From contig NZ_AVCJ01000006.1 of NCBI RefSeq assembly GCF_000743535.1, positions 1 through 64,000 of the forward strand: a DNA stretch of 64,000 bases. The letters are read 5' to 3'. This stretch comes from Arenimonas donghaensis DSM 18148 = HO3-R19. GTDB taxonomy: Bacteria > Pseudomonadota > Gammaproteobacteria > Xanthomonadales > Xanthomonadaceae. Numbering within the stretch: the stretch's first letter is position 1; the number at the start of each line of letters is the position of its first letter. Of this stretch, positions 20,179 through 28,898 are shown piece by piece. The notes below the pieces were generated by a model. It was given only the letters and a program-made list of their open reading frames with translations. It was not told the origin of the DNA and did no database searches. The translations under genes and the position numbers were made by a program.

Positions 20179-20667
20179 ATGCAAGAACTACTGGTCGTCA
20201 CCACCGGCGGCACCATCGACAAGGTGTATTTCGACGACAAGTCCGACTTCCAGGTCGGCGAACCGCAAATCGGCCGGATCCTGCAGGAACTGGGCGTGGC
20301 CTTCCGCTTCACGGTCATCCCGATCATCCGCAAGGACAGCCTGCACATCAACGCCGACGACCGCGAGCTGCTGCGCGCGACCATCGCGGCGCAGCCGGCC
20401 GCCCACGTGCTGGTGACCCACGGCACCGACACGATGGTGGACACGGCGAAAGTACTGTCGGCGATCCCGGGCAAGACCATCGTGCTCACCGGCGCGCTCA
20501 ACCCCGCGCGCTTTCGCGGCTCGGACGCCGAGTTCAATATCGGAACCGCCGTCGGCGCCGTGCAGTCGCTGCCACCCGGCGTCTACATCGCCATGAACGG
20601 CCGCATCTGGGACCCGTCGGCGGTGCGCAAGAACGTCGCCGCCAACCGCTTCGAAGCCGCGGGCTGA
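20179..20667 (+). CDS. Single-domain L-asparaginase-like protein
   Basis: A 162-residue protein covering only the N-terminal domain of type I/II asparaginases, which are usually about 330 residues. The catalytic elements are present: Thr12 in TTGGTID, Thr83-Asp84 in VTHGTDTM, and a Lys at 151 (AVRKN) where the catalytic Lys is expected. The C-terminal domain that helps form the active site is absent, and the following DNA does not encode it, so this looks like a genuine short family member rather than a frameshift. Activity is uncertain. It has a strong ribosome-binding site. Confidence 0.8.
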   Translation: MQELLVVTTGGTIDKVYFDDKSDFQVGEPQIGRILQELGVAFRFTVIPIIRKDSLHINADDRELLRATIAAQPAAHVLVTHGTDTMVDTAKVLSAIPGKTIVLTGALNPARFRGSDAEFNIGTAVGAVQSLPPGVYIAMNGRIWDPSAVRKNVAANRFEAAG

Positions 20668-20734
20668 GCTGGCCGCTTAAACCCCCTGGGCGCCATCGGC
20701 ATCCGAGGGGATCCCGTTCGATGATGGAATCCCC

Positions 20735-22006
20735 ATGCCGGCACCCCGGTTTGCACTGCCCGTCGCCCTGGCCACCTGGCTCGGCGCCGGTTTGGCGGCA
20801 CTCGCTTCCCTGGCCGCTCCGCCTACGTCCGGGACGGCCTACGAGAATGGCCGCTGGTTCGACGGCGAGCAGTTCGTCGCGGCAACCTGGTACGTCGTCG
20901 ACGGTCGCCTGACCCGGCAGCAACCCGACCGGCTCTCCGGTCGTGTCGACCTGGCGGGCGGCCATGTCGTGCCGCCCTTCGCCGAGGCCCACAACCACAA
21001 CCTGCAAAATGCCTGGGGCGTGACCCGAATGCGCCAGGCATACGTGGACCAGGGCGTCATGTACGCGGCGATGCTTTGCGGCGACCCGCTTTCCACGACC
21101 GCAGCGCGCGAAGCCCTCGGGCCTTCGCCCGGTGTCGACGTCCTTTTCGCCAGCGCCTGCATTTCCAGCGCCGACGGCCATCCCCTGCGGATGGCGCGCC
21201 AGCAGCCCGATGGCAGCCTTGCCCCGGTCCAGGACATCCACGACAAGAGCTACATCGTGATGGATACGGTGGCGGACATCGAAAGGAAATGGCCGCTGGT
21301 GCAGGCGGCCGCGCCGGATCTGGTGAAGGCGATCCTCGTGCATAGCGAGCGGCCCGAACACCGGACGGATCCGGCCATGCATGGCATCAATGGCCTGGAG
21401 CCGGCCCTGCTCGCCCCTCTGGTGGAACGGGCCCATGGCGCCGGCCTGCGCGTGGCCGTGCACACCGAGTCCGCCGCCGACTTCGACGTGGCGGTGCAAG
21501 CGGGTGTGGACTGGATTTCCCATTTGCCGGGATACCGGTTCTGGAAGGATCGGGACGAAAGCGACTATCGCCTCGACGACGCGAGCATCCGACTGGCCGC
21601 CGAACGCGGCATCGTCGTCATCGCCACCGCCAACCAGGCCGTCGACGCGGCTCGCGGCGATGCCGGCGCGCTGGCGCGCGTGCAGGCCCTGCAGCGGGAG
21701 AACCTTGGGCGCTTGATGGAGGCCGGGGTGCAGATTGCCATTGGCAGCGATGCCTTCGGCGGCACCAGCCTGGTCGAGCACGCGTACCTTCGGGACCTGC
21801 AGGTGATGGACGACGCGGCACTTCTTCGCGCCCTGGTGGAGACCACCCCGCAATTGCTCTACCCGCAGCGCAAGATCGGGCGATTCGAGGAAGGCTACGA
21901 GGCCAGCTTTCTGGTGCTTGACGGGGATCCGCTCCGCGATCCGACGGCGCTTTCCCGCATCCGCGTCCGCGTGCGCGCCGGTGAGCCGATGCCCGCCCAA
22001 CCCTGA
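20735..22006 (+). CDS. Exported amidohydrolase-family protein
   Basis: A 423-residue protein with an N-terminal hydrophobic signal (about 6-28) and an amidohydrolase TIM barrel. Metal-ligand-type AEAHNHN is near residues 86-92, VHTESAADFDVAVQAGVDWI near 246-265, and IGSDAFGGTSLVEH, with the conserved Asp, near 338. It ends with the beta-sandwich sequence GYEASFLVLDGDPL. Members hydrolyse amide or ester bonds of small molecules or dipeptides; the substrate is unknown. A bidirectional hairpin follows between it and the convergent protease gene. Confidence 0.82.
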   Translation: MPAPRFALPVALATWLGAGLAALASLAAPPTSGTAYENGRWFDGEQFVAATWYVVDGRLTRQQPDRLSGRVDLAGGHVVPPFAEAHNHNLQNAWGVTRMRQAYVDQGVMYAAMLCGDPLSTTAAREALGPSPGVDVLFASACISSADGHPLRMARQQPDGSLAPVQDIHDKSYIVMDTVADIERKWPLVQAAAPDLVKAILVHSERPEHRTDPAMHGINGLEPALLAPLVERAHGAGLRVAVHTESAADFDVAVQAGVDWISHLPGYRFWKDRDESDYRLDDASIRLAAERGIVVIATANQAVDAARGDAGALARVQALQRENLGRLMEAGVQIAIGSDAFGGTSLVEHAYLRDLQVMDDAALLRALVETTPQLLYPQRKIGRFEEGYEASFLVLDGDPLRDPTALSRIRVRVRAGEPMPAQP

Positions 22007-22012
22007 CCCCGG

Positions 22013-22042
22013 ACAAAAAGACCCCGGCGCAAGGCCGGGGTC
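22013..22042 (-). terminator. Rho-independent terminator after the S8 protease gene
   Basis: On the minus strand the perfect 9 bp stem GACCCCGGC/GCCGGGGTC with a 5-nt loop is followed by TTTTTG, a classic intrinsic terminator about 27 bp after the protease stop. The stem could also slow plus-strand transcripts from the amidohydrolase, though no U-run follows in that direction. Confidence 0.85.
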
Positions 22043-22068
22043 GAAGGGGTCTTGCCTGGATCAATGGA

Positions 22069-24198
22069 TCAGAAGGTGACCGACCAGCTGTTGATGTAGC
22101 CGGTGTCGCCGCGGGCGTTGTCGTTGACGCGCAGCTTCCAGGTACCGTTGAGCGACTCACTCGACAGGTTCACCGTGTAGGTACCGATGATGTTGTCGGA
22201 GCTGCCGCCGCTACGGTTGTGCAGGTTGTAGGTCGAACCATCCGGGGCCACCAGGTCGACCTTGAGGTCGCCGATCCAGGTGTGGCGGATGTCCACGGCC
22301 ACCGAGGCGTTGTTCGGGGCATTGCCGCTGCGACCGGACACCGAGATCGGGCTCTCGACCGTGGAACGGTCGCGGATCTGGTAGTCGCCGGTGTTGCTGT
22401 AGGTCTGCGGCTGGCTGCCGCCGCCCTCGCTGTAGTCACCGACCAGGCTGACGCCGGAGAAGCTGCTGTAGGCCTTCACGCGCACGTGGTAGGTGCCGGC
22501 CGACGGGGCTGCGATGGTGCAGGTCTCGTTGTTGCCGTTGAGGTACGGACGGCAGACGTAGGAGCTGTCGGTCGGCTGGCTGCCGAACTGCACGTAGAGA
22601 TCCGCGTCGCCGCTGCCACCGGACATGTTGAACACCAGGTTGCTGGCACCCGACGGGACCGACAGCGTGTAGTACAGCGAATCACCCTGGCTGGCCGACA
22701 GGCCGGTCACGGCCACGCCCTTGGTCAGCGAACCGCCACCCGGCGGCGGCGGGGGCGGCGGCGGCGGCGGGGTGCTGCCACCGGCGAGGGCCACCAGCGC
22801 GTTGGCGTCGATGATGCCGGCGCCGCAGCCACCCGAGCACGAACCCGACAGCGGATAAGCGGTCGACTTCAGGTTGGCTTCCACCTGCGCCGGGGTCCAC
22901 AGCGACAGGCCCAGGGCCAGGCGGCGGCTCTGCGCCAGCGCCACGGCACCGGCCACGTGCGGCGAGGCCATCGAGGTACCGTTGTAGGACGCGTAGGACT
23001 CGCTGCCCGGCGTGGTGCTGCCGCTGTTGAGCGTGGACAGGATGCCCGAGCCCGGGGCCGAGACGTCGATCAGGCTGCCGTAGTTCGAGAAGCTCGAACG
23101 CGAGCTCGAACTGGTGACCGAAGCCACGGCGATCACGTTGTTGCAGCTCGCCGGCGAGAAGTTGGCGACGTTGGCGCTGCTGTTGCCGGCCGCGACGACC
23201 ACCGTGGTGCCACGGCTGACGGCGCTGTTGATCGCGTTCTGGGTCAGGGTGTCGCAGCTGCCGCTGCCGCCCAGGGACATGTTGATGACGTCGGCGGCGG
23301 CGGCGGCGCTCAGGGTCGGCACGCCGGAGACGCTGCCGCCCGAGGCCCAGATGATCGCGTCGGCGATGTCGGAGGTGTAACCACCGCCCCGACCCAGCAC
23401 GCGCACCGGCATGACCTTGGCGCCCCAGGCGGTGCCCGCGACGCCCTTGCCATTGTTGGTGACCGCGGCCACGGTGCCGGCGACGTGGGTGCCGTGCCAG
23501 CTCGAGCCATTGCCGCCGTAGTAGTCGCCCGGATCGCTCGGGTCGGAGTCGCGGCCATTGCCGTCGCCGGCCACGGTCGGGTCGTTGATGAAGTCGTAGC
23601 CGCCCTGGATGTTGGCGTTCAGGTCGGAATGGCTGACATGGCCGGTGTCGAGCACCGCGACGATGATGCCGCTGCCGTTGGCGACGTCCCAGGCTTCGTT
23701 GGCGCGGATGCCGGCGTCGGCGTCGAAATAGCCCCACTGCTGGCTGTAGCTGGTGTCGTTCGGCGCCAGCGTGTGCTGCAGCAGGCGGTCGACCTGCACG
23801 AATTCGACGTTGGGGTTGGCGGCGATCTGGCGCATCAGGGCCTCGGCATCCGCAGCACCCAGCTTCTGGGTGGTGGAGATGACGTCGGCACCCAGCGACA
23901 TGCGACGCAGGTGGCGCGCAGCCAGCGGCTTGGGCGCGCGGGCATCGCCACGCTGCAGGCGGTTGGCCTGGATGACCTGATTGGCGCCGACGGACGCGGC
24001 TTCCAGCGAACGACGCAGGGCGGCGGGGTTCTGGGCTTCAGGCGCGTTGTCCTTGAACTTCACGACGAAGCGGTCGAACTGCTGGCCCGGCTCGAGGCCG
24101 GCGGTCTGGACCTGGGCGGCAAAGGAAGAACCGGCGAGGGCCAGCGAAGTGGCCGCGACGATTCCGCGCAGGCGGAGCTTGCGAGAGTTATTGCTCAC
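22069..24198 (-). CDS. Secreted subtilisin-like S8 serine protease with PPC and P domains
   Basis: A 709-residue extracellular protease. The signal peptide cleaves near residue 27, and an I9-type propeptide follows (FDRFVVKFKD at 41-50). The catalytic triad is Asp184 (VLDTGH), His235 (HGTHVAG) and Ser409 (GTSMASPHVAG). A Thr plus ten-proline linker near 472-488 leads to a bacterial pre-peptidase C-terminal domain (about 490-585) and a proprotein-convertase P domain (about 600-709, HTWIGDLKVDLVAPDG). GTG at 24198 is the start: it gives a proper signal peptide and GGGGAA lies upstream. It is probably exported by Sec and the type II system. Confidence 0.94.
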   Translation of the reverse strand: MSNNSRKLRLRGIVAATSLALAGSSFAAQVQTAGLEPGQQFDRFVVKFKDNAPEAQNPAALRRSLEAASVGANQVIQANRLQRGDARAPKPLAARHLRRMSLGADVISTTQKLGAADAEALMRQIAANPNVEFVQVDRLLQHTLAPNDTSYSQQWGYFDADAGIRANEAWDVANGSGIIVAVLDTGHVSHSDLNANIQGGYDFINDPTVAGDGNGRDSDPSDPGDYYGGNGSSWHGTHVAGTVAAVTNNGKGVAGTAWGAKVMPVRVLGRGGGYTSDIADAIIWASGGSVSGVPTLSAAAAADVINMSLGGSGSCDTLTQNAINSAVSRGTTVVVAAGNSSANVANFSPASCNNVIAVASVTSSSSRSSFSNYGSLIDVSAPGSGILSTLNSGSTTPGSESYASYNGTSMASPHVAGAVALAQSRRLALGLSLWTPAQVEANLKSTAYPLSGSCSGGCGAGIIDANALVALAGGSTPPPPPPPPPPGGGSLTKGVAVTGLSASQGDSLYYTLSVPSGASNLVFNMSGGSGDADLYVQFGSQPTDSSYVCRPYLNGNNETCTIAAPSAGTYHVRVKAYSSFSGVSLVGDYSEGGGSQPQTYSNTGDYQIRDRSTVESPISVSGRSGNAPNNASVAVDIRHTWIGDLKVDLVAPDGSTYNLHNRSGGSSDNIIGTYTVNLSSESLNGTWKLRVNDNARGDTGYINSWSVTF

Positions 24199-24345
24199 GA
24201 TTTTTGGTTCCCCGAAATGGTGATTGCAACGAAGGCCGCTGGGCGGCCGTGCTTGCATCCATGCCCCGGGTCCCCTGGGACGCCCTTCCCTGCCGGGCCA
24301 TGCATGGCCTCGAATAAAGTGCAGGAAGGACCTACCACCCGGATG

Positions 24346-24361
24346 TGTGACGAACATCTCA
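24346..24361. promoter_or_regulatory. Possible CRP/Clp-like site upstream of the protease
   Basis: TGTGA-N6-TCTCA differs by one base from the CRP-family pattern TGTGA-N6-TCACA and lies about 150 bp before the protease GTG. In Xanthomonas and Lysobacter the CRP-like regulator Clp controls extracellular enzymes, so the position is sensible, but a single near-match is weak evidence. Confidence 0.25.
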
Positions 24362-24486
24362 ACTTCGTGACACGTCTTCGAACCTAGCGTGACGAAAGTC
24401 ATGGGTCAAGCGGTCGCGCAGCAAAAAACCGACCGTTTGTCGGCCAGCTTTCGATCCGTTAGGGAATGCCTACAAAGCGCGTCAAA

Positions 24487-24503
24487 GGACAGGATCACTG
24501 TCC
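24487..24503 (-). terminator. Weak hairpin after sufT
   Basis: GGACAG/CTGTCC forms a 6 bp stem with a 5-nt loop about 23 bp after the sufT stop. On the minus strand it is followed by CTTTGACG, giving only a short T-run. It could be a modest terminator between sufT and the protease promoter region. Confidence 0.35.
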
Positions 24504-24525
24504 CGACGTGAAGACCCGGGCGCGA

Positions 24526-25080
24526 TCAGAAGATGCCGGTCTCGAGCCGGGCGGCGTCCGACATCATGGTCTGGTTCCAGGGTGGATCGAAGACTAGGTC
24601 GACGTCGGCTTCGACGATGGTCGGCACCTGCTCGACCTTGTCGCGCACGTCCTGCACCAGGATGTCGCCCATGCCGCAGCCGGGCGCGGTCAGCGTCATG
24701 CGGATGTTGACGATGCGCTCGCCGTCGCCGTTGCGGCCCAGGTCGCAGTCGTAGACCAGGCCCAGCTCGACGATGTTGACCGGGATCTCGGGATCGAAGC
24801 AGGTGCGCAACTGGTCCCAGACCAGCTTCTCGACCTCGGCGTCGCCGGCGCCTTCGGGCAGCTGCAGGGGCGCCGGGCGCTCCTTGCCGATCGCGTCGGC
24901 GTCGGGGCCGGCGATGCGGAACAGGTTGCCGTCGACGAACACGGTGAACGAGCCACCCAGGGCCTGGGTGATGTAGCCGGCGGTGCCGGCGGGCAGGGTC
25001 ACCTGCTCGCCCTGGGGCACCATGACGGCGGGGCAATCACGCTCGAACTTCACGGGTTCGCTGGTTCGCGAATAACTCAC
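24526..25080 (-). CDS. sufT: Putative Fe-S cluster maturation protein SufT
   Basis: A 184-residue protein ending in a MIP18/DUF59 domain (about 85-170) with the characteristic TAPGCGMGD loop, whose Cys is thought to matter for Fe-S handling, and VDLVFDPPWNQTMMSD. The N-terminal 80 residues are the extension typical of stand-alone SufT (LPAGTAGYITQALGGSFTV). It probably helps mature Fe-S enzymes such as lipoate synthase or aconitase. No other suf genes are adjacent. It is divergent from the small membrane protein at 25142. Confidence 0.9.
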   Translation of the reverse strand: MSYSRTSEPVKFERDCPAVMVPQGEQVTLPAGTAGYITQALGGSFTVFVDGNLFRIAGPDADAIGKERPAPLQLPEGAGDAEVEKLVWDQLRTCFDPEIPVNIVELGLVYDCDLGRNGDGERIVNIRMTLTAPGCGMGDILVQDVRDKVEQVPTIVEADVDLVFDPPWNQTMMSDAARLETGIF

Positions 25081-25105
25081 TTGGGTATCGCCTGGCGGGA
25101 ATCGC

Positions 25106-25118
25106 GGCTATTTTAGCC
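25106..25118. promoter_or_regulatory. Palindromic divergent -10 element (sufT / 25142 gene)
   Basis: GGCTA-TTT-TAGCC is an inverted repeat lying 26-38 bp upstream of sufT and 24-36 bp upstream of the plus-strand gene. It reads TAAAAT on the minus strand and TATTTT on the plus strand, both acceptable -10 hexamers. It resembles the arrangement at 19156-19170. Confidence 0.35.
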
Positions 25119-25141
25119 CGCCCTGGCACCCGGAAAGTGAT

Positions 25142-25576
25142 TTGAGCCTGACGCAGCGTTCCCGAACCACCCTTGCCCTCGCCATTGACTGGCTGTTGCC
25201 GACCCTGGCCTGGATCGCCGGCGTGCTGGGCATGGTGGCGCTTTGGACCGCCGTGTCGCTGGCCCTGCGCAGCCCGAGCGGCTGGCTGGCGCTGGTCGCC
25301 GCGGTGGACCTGGCCCTGCTGCTGCGGCTGGCGGCGATGCCGCCGGGCCGCTGGCGGGCCGTCGCCGCCGTCGCCGGGACCGCCCTGGCGATCGTCCTGG
25401 GCTACTGGTTCCATGCGGCGATCACGATGGGCCTGATGCTGGGCCTGCAGCCGGTGGAGTCGGCCCTGCGCCTGGGGCCGGTGCTGGCCGGGGAGCTGAT
25501 CCGCCAGGCCACCAGCTACTGGGACCTGGCCTGGGCGGCCATCGCCCTGCCCCTGGCCTGGAAGCTGGCGCGCTAG
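25142..25576 (+). CDS. Small hypothetical membrane protein
   Basis: A 144-residue, strongly hydrophobic protein with about four transmembrane segments (about 14-35, 47-66, 75-98, 125-142). I do not recognise a family. The start is TTG at 25142, with GGAAAG about 6 nt upstream; no ATG gives a better protein. It stands alone on the plus strand, is divergent from sufT, and is followed by a strong terminator before the convergent secF. Confidence 0.6.
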   Translation: MSLTQRSRTTLALAIDWLLPTLAWIAGVLGMVALWTAVSLALRSPSGWLALVAAVDLALLLRLAAMPPGRWRAVAAVAGTALAIVLGYWFHAAITMGLMLGLQPVESALRLGPVLAGELIRQATSYWDLAWAAIALPLAWKLAR

Positions 25577-25586
25577 ACGCCCCACG

Positions 25587-25614
25587 AAAAAGGCCCGCAC
25601 CAGGCGGGCCTTTT
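25587..25614. terminator. Bidirectional intrinsic terminator
   Basis: The perfect 7 bp stem GGCCCGC/GCGGGCC has a 5-nt loop and is flanked by AAAAA on the left and TTTT on the right. It therefore works as an intrinsic terminator for both the plus-strand membrane-protein gene and the minus-strand secDF transcript. Confidence 0.9.
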
Positions 25615-25635
25615 CGGCTGCGTCGCACCCCGGGG

Positions 25636-26604
25636 TCAGGGCCGGCGCGCGAGCTCGGCTTCGACGTCGGCCTTGGCCTTGGGCATCAGGTCCTGCTTGG
25701 TCACGCCCAGCAGCAGCAGGATCGGGCAGGCCAGCAGGATCGAGCTGAGCGTGCCGATGATCACGCCGATCATCTGCGACTCGGCCATGCCCTTGAGCGA
25801 GTGGCCACCGTAGACGTACAGCGCCAGCACCGTCAGGAAGGCCACGAACGAGGTGATGATCGTGCGCGACAGGGTCTGGTTGATGGACCGGTTCAGCACT
25901 TCCTTGGGCTCGAGCTTGTTGAGCAGGCGGAAGTTCTCGCGGACGCGGTCGAAGACGACGATGGTGTCGTTGATCGAGAAACCCATCACCGACAGGATGC
26001 CGGCCAGCACGGTCAGGTCGAACTCGTGCTGGGTGATCGCGAACCAGCCGCAGACCACCAGCACGTCGGCCATCGTCGCCAGCACGGCGGCGATGGCGAA
26101 CTTGAACTCGAAGCGGACGGCGATGTAGGCCAGGAATCCCAGGGCCACGAAGATGGTCGCGTAGATGCCGTTGAGCGCCAGTTCGTTGCCGATCTGCGGG
26201 CCGACGAAGTCGCTGCGGATCACCTGGCCGGGATTGTCCGGCGTCTGCGCCACCGCGAGGATGGCCATGCCCGACTGCGCGCTGTTGTCGGCGTCCTGCG
26301 GCGAGGCGCCCTCGGCCATTTCCGGCGGCTGCAGACGGATGACGATGTCGTTGCCCGAGCCGAAGGTCTGCACGATCGGGCTGTCGTAGCCCGCGGCGTC
26401 CAGGCGCGAACGGATGCCTTCGACGTCGGCCGGCTTCTCGAACTCGATTTCCACCAGCGTACCGCCGGTGAAGTCGAGCGCGTAGTTGAAGCCCTTGGTC
26501 GACAGGGCGACGACGGAGGTGACCATCATCAGGACGAACGCGGCGACCGCGAGGTGCCGGAAGCCCATGAAATTGATCTTGGTATTGGACGGGAAGAGTT
26601 CCAC
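25636..26604 (-). CDS. secF: Protein translocase subunit SecF
   Basis: A 322-residue inner-membrane subunit of the SecDF-YajC complex, which uses proton flow to help pull exported proteins across the membrane. It has the N-terminal helix (about 17-35), the P4 periplasmic domain (FTGGTLVEIEFEKP), and five C-terminal helices including GFSINDTIVVFDRVREN, the SecF family signature. It lies 21 bp downstream of secD, and a strong terminator ends the operon after it. Confidence 0.97.
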   Translation of the reverse strand: MELFPSNTKINFMGFRHLAVAAFVLMMVTSVVALSTKGFNYALDFTGGTLVEIEFEKPADVEGIRSRLDAAGYDSPIVQTFGSGNDIVIRLQPPEMAEGASPQDADNSAQSGMAILAVAQTPDNPGQVIRSDFVGPQIGNELALNGIYATIFVALGFLAYIAVRFEFKFAIAAVLATMADVLVVCGWFAITQHEFDLTVLAGILSVMGFSINDTIVVFDRVRENFRLLNKLEPKEVLNRSINQTLSRTIITSFVAFLTVLALYVYGGHSLKGMAESQMIGVIIGTLSSILLACPILLLLGVTKQDLMPKAKADVEAELARRP

Positions 26605-26625
26605 GCCGTCTCTCCTGGAGTTCGT

Positions 26626-28503
26626 TTAGATCGAGACCTTGGCAAGCTTCTTGCGCTTGCCGTAGATCAGGGTGGCGATGCCGCGCGAGACGGAAACCGC
26701 GGTGTACATCGAGGTGATGATGCCCAGCATCAGCGTGATGCCGAAGCCGCGGATCGGGCCGGAGCCGAACACCGCCATCGCCAGGCCCGCCAGCAGCGCC
26801 GTGGTATTGGCGTCGGTGATGGTGCCCGAGGCCTTGTCATAGCCGTTGGCGATGGACGCAAGCGGCGTATTGCCGTTTCGCAACTCCTCGCGGATACGTT
26901 CGTTGATGAGCACGTTCGCATCCACCGACAGGCCCACGGTGAGCGCGATGCCCGCCAGGCCCGGCAGGGTCAGCGTGGCACCGATGATCGACATCAGCGC
27001 CACCACCATCAGCAGGTTCAGCAGCAGCGCCAGGTTGGTGACGATGCCGAAGGTCTTGTAGTAGATGAGGAAGAACACCAGCACGAACATGAAGGACCAG
27101 AACACCGCCTGGGTACCGGCGGCGATGTTCTCGGCACCCAGGCTCGGGCCGATGATGCGTTCTTCGATGATCACCATCGGCGCCGCCAGCGAGCCGGCGC
27201 GCAGCAGGCGGGCCAGGTCGGTGGCTTCCTGCTGGCTGTCCAGGCCGGTGGTCTGGAAGTTCTTGCCGAACACGCCCTGCAGGACCGCGGCGTTGATCAC
27301 TTCCTCGTTGACGCGGCTGGTGATCACTTCCTTGCCATCGACCATGCGCACGTCGGGGATGGTTTCGATGTAGACCGCGGCCATCAGCTGGCCGACGTTC
27401 TCGCGGGTGTGCGCCAGCATCCGGTTGCCGCCGGAGCTGTTGAGTTCGATCTGCACCGCCGGCCGGCCGCTCTGCGGGTCCGGGCTGGAGGTGGCGTTGA
27501 CCAGCTGGTCGCCCGAGACGATGACCCGGCGCGAGAGCAGGATCGGGCGGCGGTTGCCGGCCGCGTCGAGATCGCGGCTGTAATACAGGCGCGCGTTGGG
27601 CGGCACGACGCCGGTCGCGGCGGCCTGCTGGGCCTGGTTGCCGTAGTCGATGACGTGGCGGTATTCGAGGGTGGCGGTGGCGCCGATCAGCTTGCGCGCC
27701 TCGGCGGTGTCCTGCACGCCGGGCAGCTGCACGACGATGCGGCTCTCGCCCTGGCGCTGGATGACCTGCTCGCCGACGCCCAGGCTGTTGATGCGGTTGT
27801 CCAGGGTGGTCCGGTTCTGCTCGATCGCCCCGTCCATGATCGACTGGACCAGGGTCGGGGTCAGACGCGCCAGCAGGCGGCCGGGCTCGGATTCGTCGAC
27901 TTCCAGCTGCAGCTCCGGCGCTTCGCGCTGGATCGCCGAGAACACGGCGCCGACGTCTTCCGGGTTCTTCAGCACCACCTGGATGCCGTCGGCGGTGCGC
28001 GAGACGCTGGTGTAGGCAAACTTGCCTTCGCGCAGCACGCCCGAGATCTCATCGGCGAAACCATTGCTGCGCTTGTCGATGGCGGCCTGCTGGTCCACTT
28101 CCAGCAGGAAGTGCACGCCGCCCTGGAGGTCCAGGCCCATGGACATGGCCCGGGCACCGAAGACCGACAGCCAGTCGGGCACGGTGGACGCCATGTTCAA
28201 GGCCACGGTGTAGTCCTTGCCCAGCGTGTCGCGCAGCACCTCGATGGCGCGGGACTGGCCGTCGGCGTCCTCGGCGCGCACCACCAGCCGCTCGCCCTCG
28301 ATGGCGACGGACTTGGCGGGAACCTGCTGCTGGTCGAGCGCCGCACTGACGCGCAGGACCAGGGCCTCGTCGACGGTGCTGCCTCGGTTGGCCGCGATCT
28401 GCACCGCCGGGTCCTGGGGATACAGGTTGGGCAGGGAATAAAACGCGGAAAGGGCGATCAGGATCGCGGCGAGGACGTACTTCCAGGTGGCGTACTGAAG
28501 CAT
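26626..28503 (-). CDS. secD: Protein translocase subunit SecD
   Basis: A 625-residue SecD. It has the N-terminal helix (about 7-25), a large periplasmic P1 region with GLDLQGGVHFLLEVD, and six C-terminal helices with LPGLAGIALTVGLSVDANVL and NERIREEL, the conserved Asp/Arg region used in proton coupling. The ATG at 28503 is chosen over an upstream TTG because MLQYATWKY matches SecD starts. The gene order yajC-secD-secF is standard. Confidence 0.97.
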   Translation of the reverse strand: MLQYATWKYVLAAILIALSAFYSLPNLYPQDPAVQIAANRGSTVDEALVLRVSAALDQQQVPAKSVAIEGERLVVRAEDADGQSRAIEVLRDTLGKDYTVALNMASTVPDWLSVFGARAMSMGLDLQGGVHFLLEVDQQAAIDKRSNGFADEISGVLREGKFAYTSVSRTADGIQVVLKNPEDVGAVFSAIQREAPELQLEVDESEPGRLLARLTPTLVQSIMDGAIEQNRTTLDNRINSLGVGEQVIQRQGESRIVVQLPGVQDTAEARKLIGATATLEYRHVIDYGNQAQQAAATGVVPPNARLYYSRDLDAAGNRRPILLSRRVIVSGDQLVNATSSPDPQSGRPAVQIELNSSGGNRMLAHTRENVGQLMAAVYIETIPDVRMVDGKEVITSRVNEEVINAAVLQGVFGKNFQTTGLDSQQEATDLARLLRAGSLAAPMVIIEERIIGPSLGAENIAAGTQAVFWSFMFVLVFFLIYYKTFGIVTNLALLLNLLMVVALMSIIGATLTLPGLAGIALTVGLSVDANVLINERIREELRNGNTPLASIANGYDKASGTITDANTTALLAGLAMAVFGSGPIRGFGITLMLGIITSMYTAVSVSRGIATLIYGKRKKLAKVSI

Positions 28504-28559
28504 GGGCGACAACCGTTGGCGGCCCGATCAGGGCCGAGGATGATTCGGATGGGGGCGGT

Positions 28560-28898
28560 TCAGGCGGACTTCAACGTGCCCTTGGGCAGGACCGCGGTGA
28601 TGGCGCCACGCTGGATCTTGATGCTGACCTTGTCGGCGACCTCGACGGTGACGAACGACTCACCCAGGTCCTCGATGCGGCCGGCCATGCCGCCGCTGGT
28701 GAGCACTTCGTCGCCCTTCTGGAGCTTGGCGACCAGTTCGCGGTGCTCCTTGGCCTTCTTCATCTGCGGGCGCAGCAGCAGGAACCAGAAGACGACGAAC
28801 AGCAGGATCAGCGGCAGCAGGCTCATCAGGGGGTTGCCCTGGGCGGCGCCACCGGCCTGGGCGGCCGCGGGGGAAACAAACAAATCGAGCAGGTTCAT
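28560..28898 (-). CDS. yajC: Preprotein translocase subunit YajC
   Basis: A 112-residue single-span membrane protein of the SecDF-YajC complex. The transmembrane helix lies near residues 26-46 (LPLILLFVVFWFLLLRPQMK), followed by a small cytoplasmic domain with GDEVLTSGGMAG and a short basic end. The ATG at 28898 matches the family N-terminus; the reading frame is open further upstream, but only into the repeat island. It is separated from tgt by that 554 bp island instead of the usual short spacer. Confidence 0.95.
   Translation of the reverse strand: MNLLDLFVSPAAAQAGGAAQGNPLMSLLPLILLFVVFWFLLLRPQMKKAKEHRELVAKLQKGDEVLTSGGMAGRIEDLGESFVTVEVADKVSIKIQRGAITAVLPKGTLKSA

Larger units (their letters stand above)
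24199..24525. other. Gene-free region upstream of the S8 protease
   Basis: About 330 bp without a convincing gene between the protease start and the sufT stop. It is noticeably less GC-rich than its surroundings near 24400-24480 (runs such as GCAAAAAACC). It holds a candidate CRP/Clp-like site and a short hairpin, both listed separately. It most likely contains the protease promoter, but no clear -35/-10 pair stands out. Confidence 0.5.

Noticed and set aside
22742-22770. Run of proline codons in the S8 protease as a phase-variation tract
   Set aside because: The tract encodes a normal ten-proline linker; the unit is a triplet, so changes in length would keep the frame.
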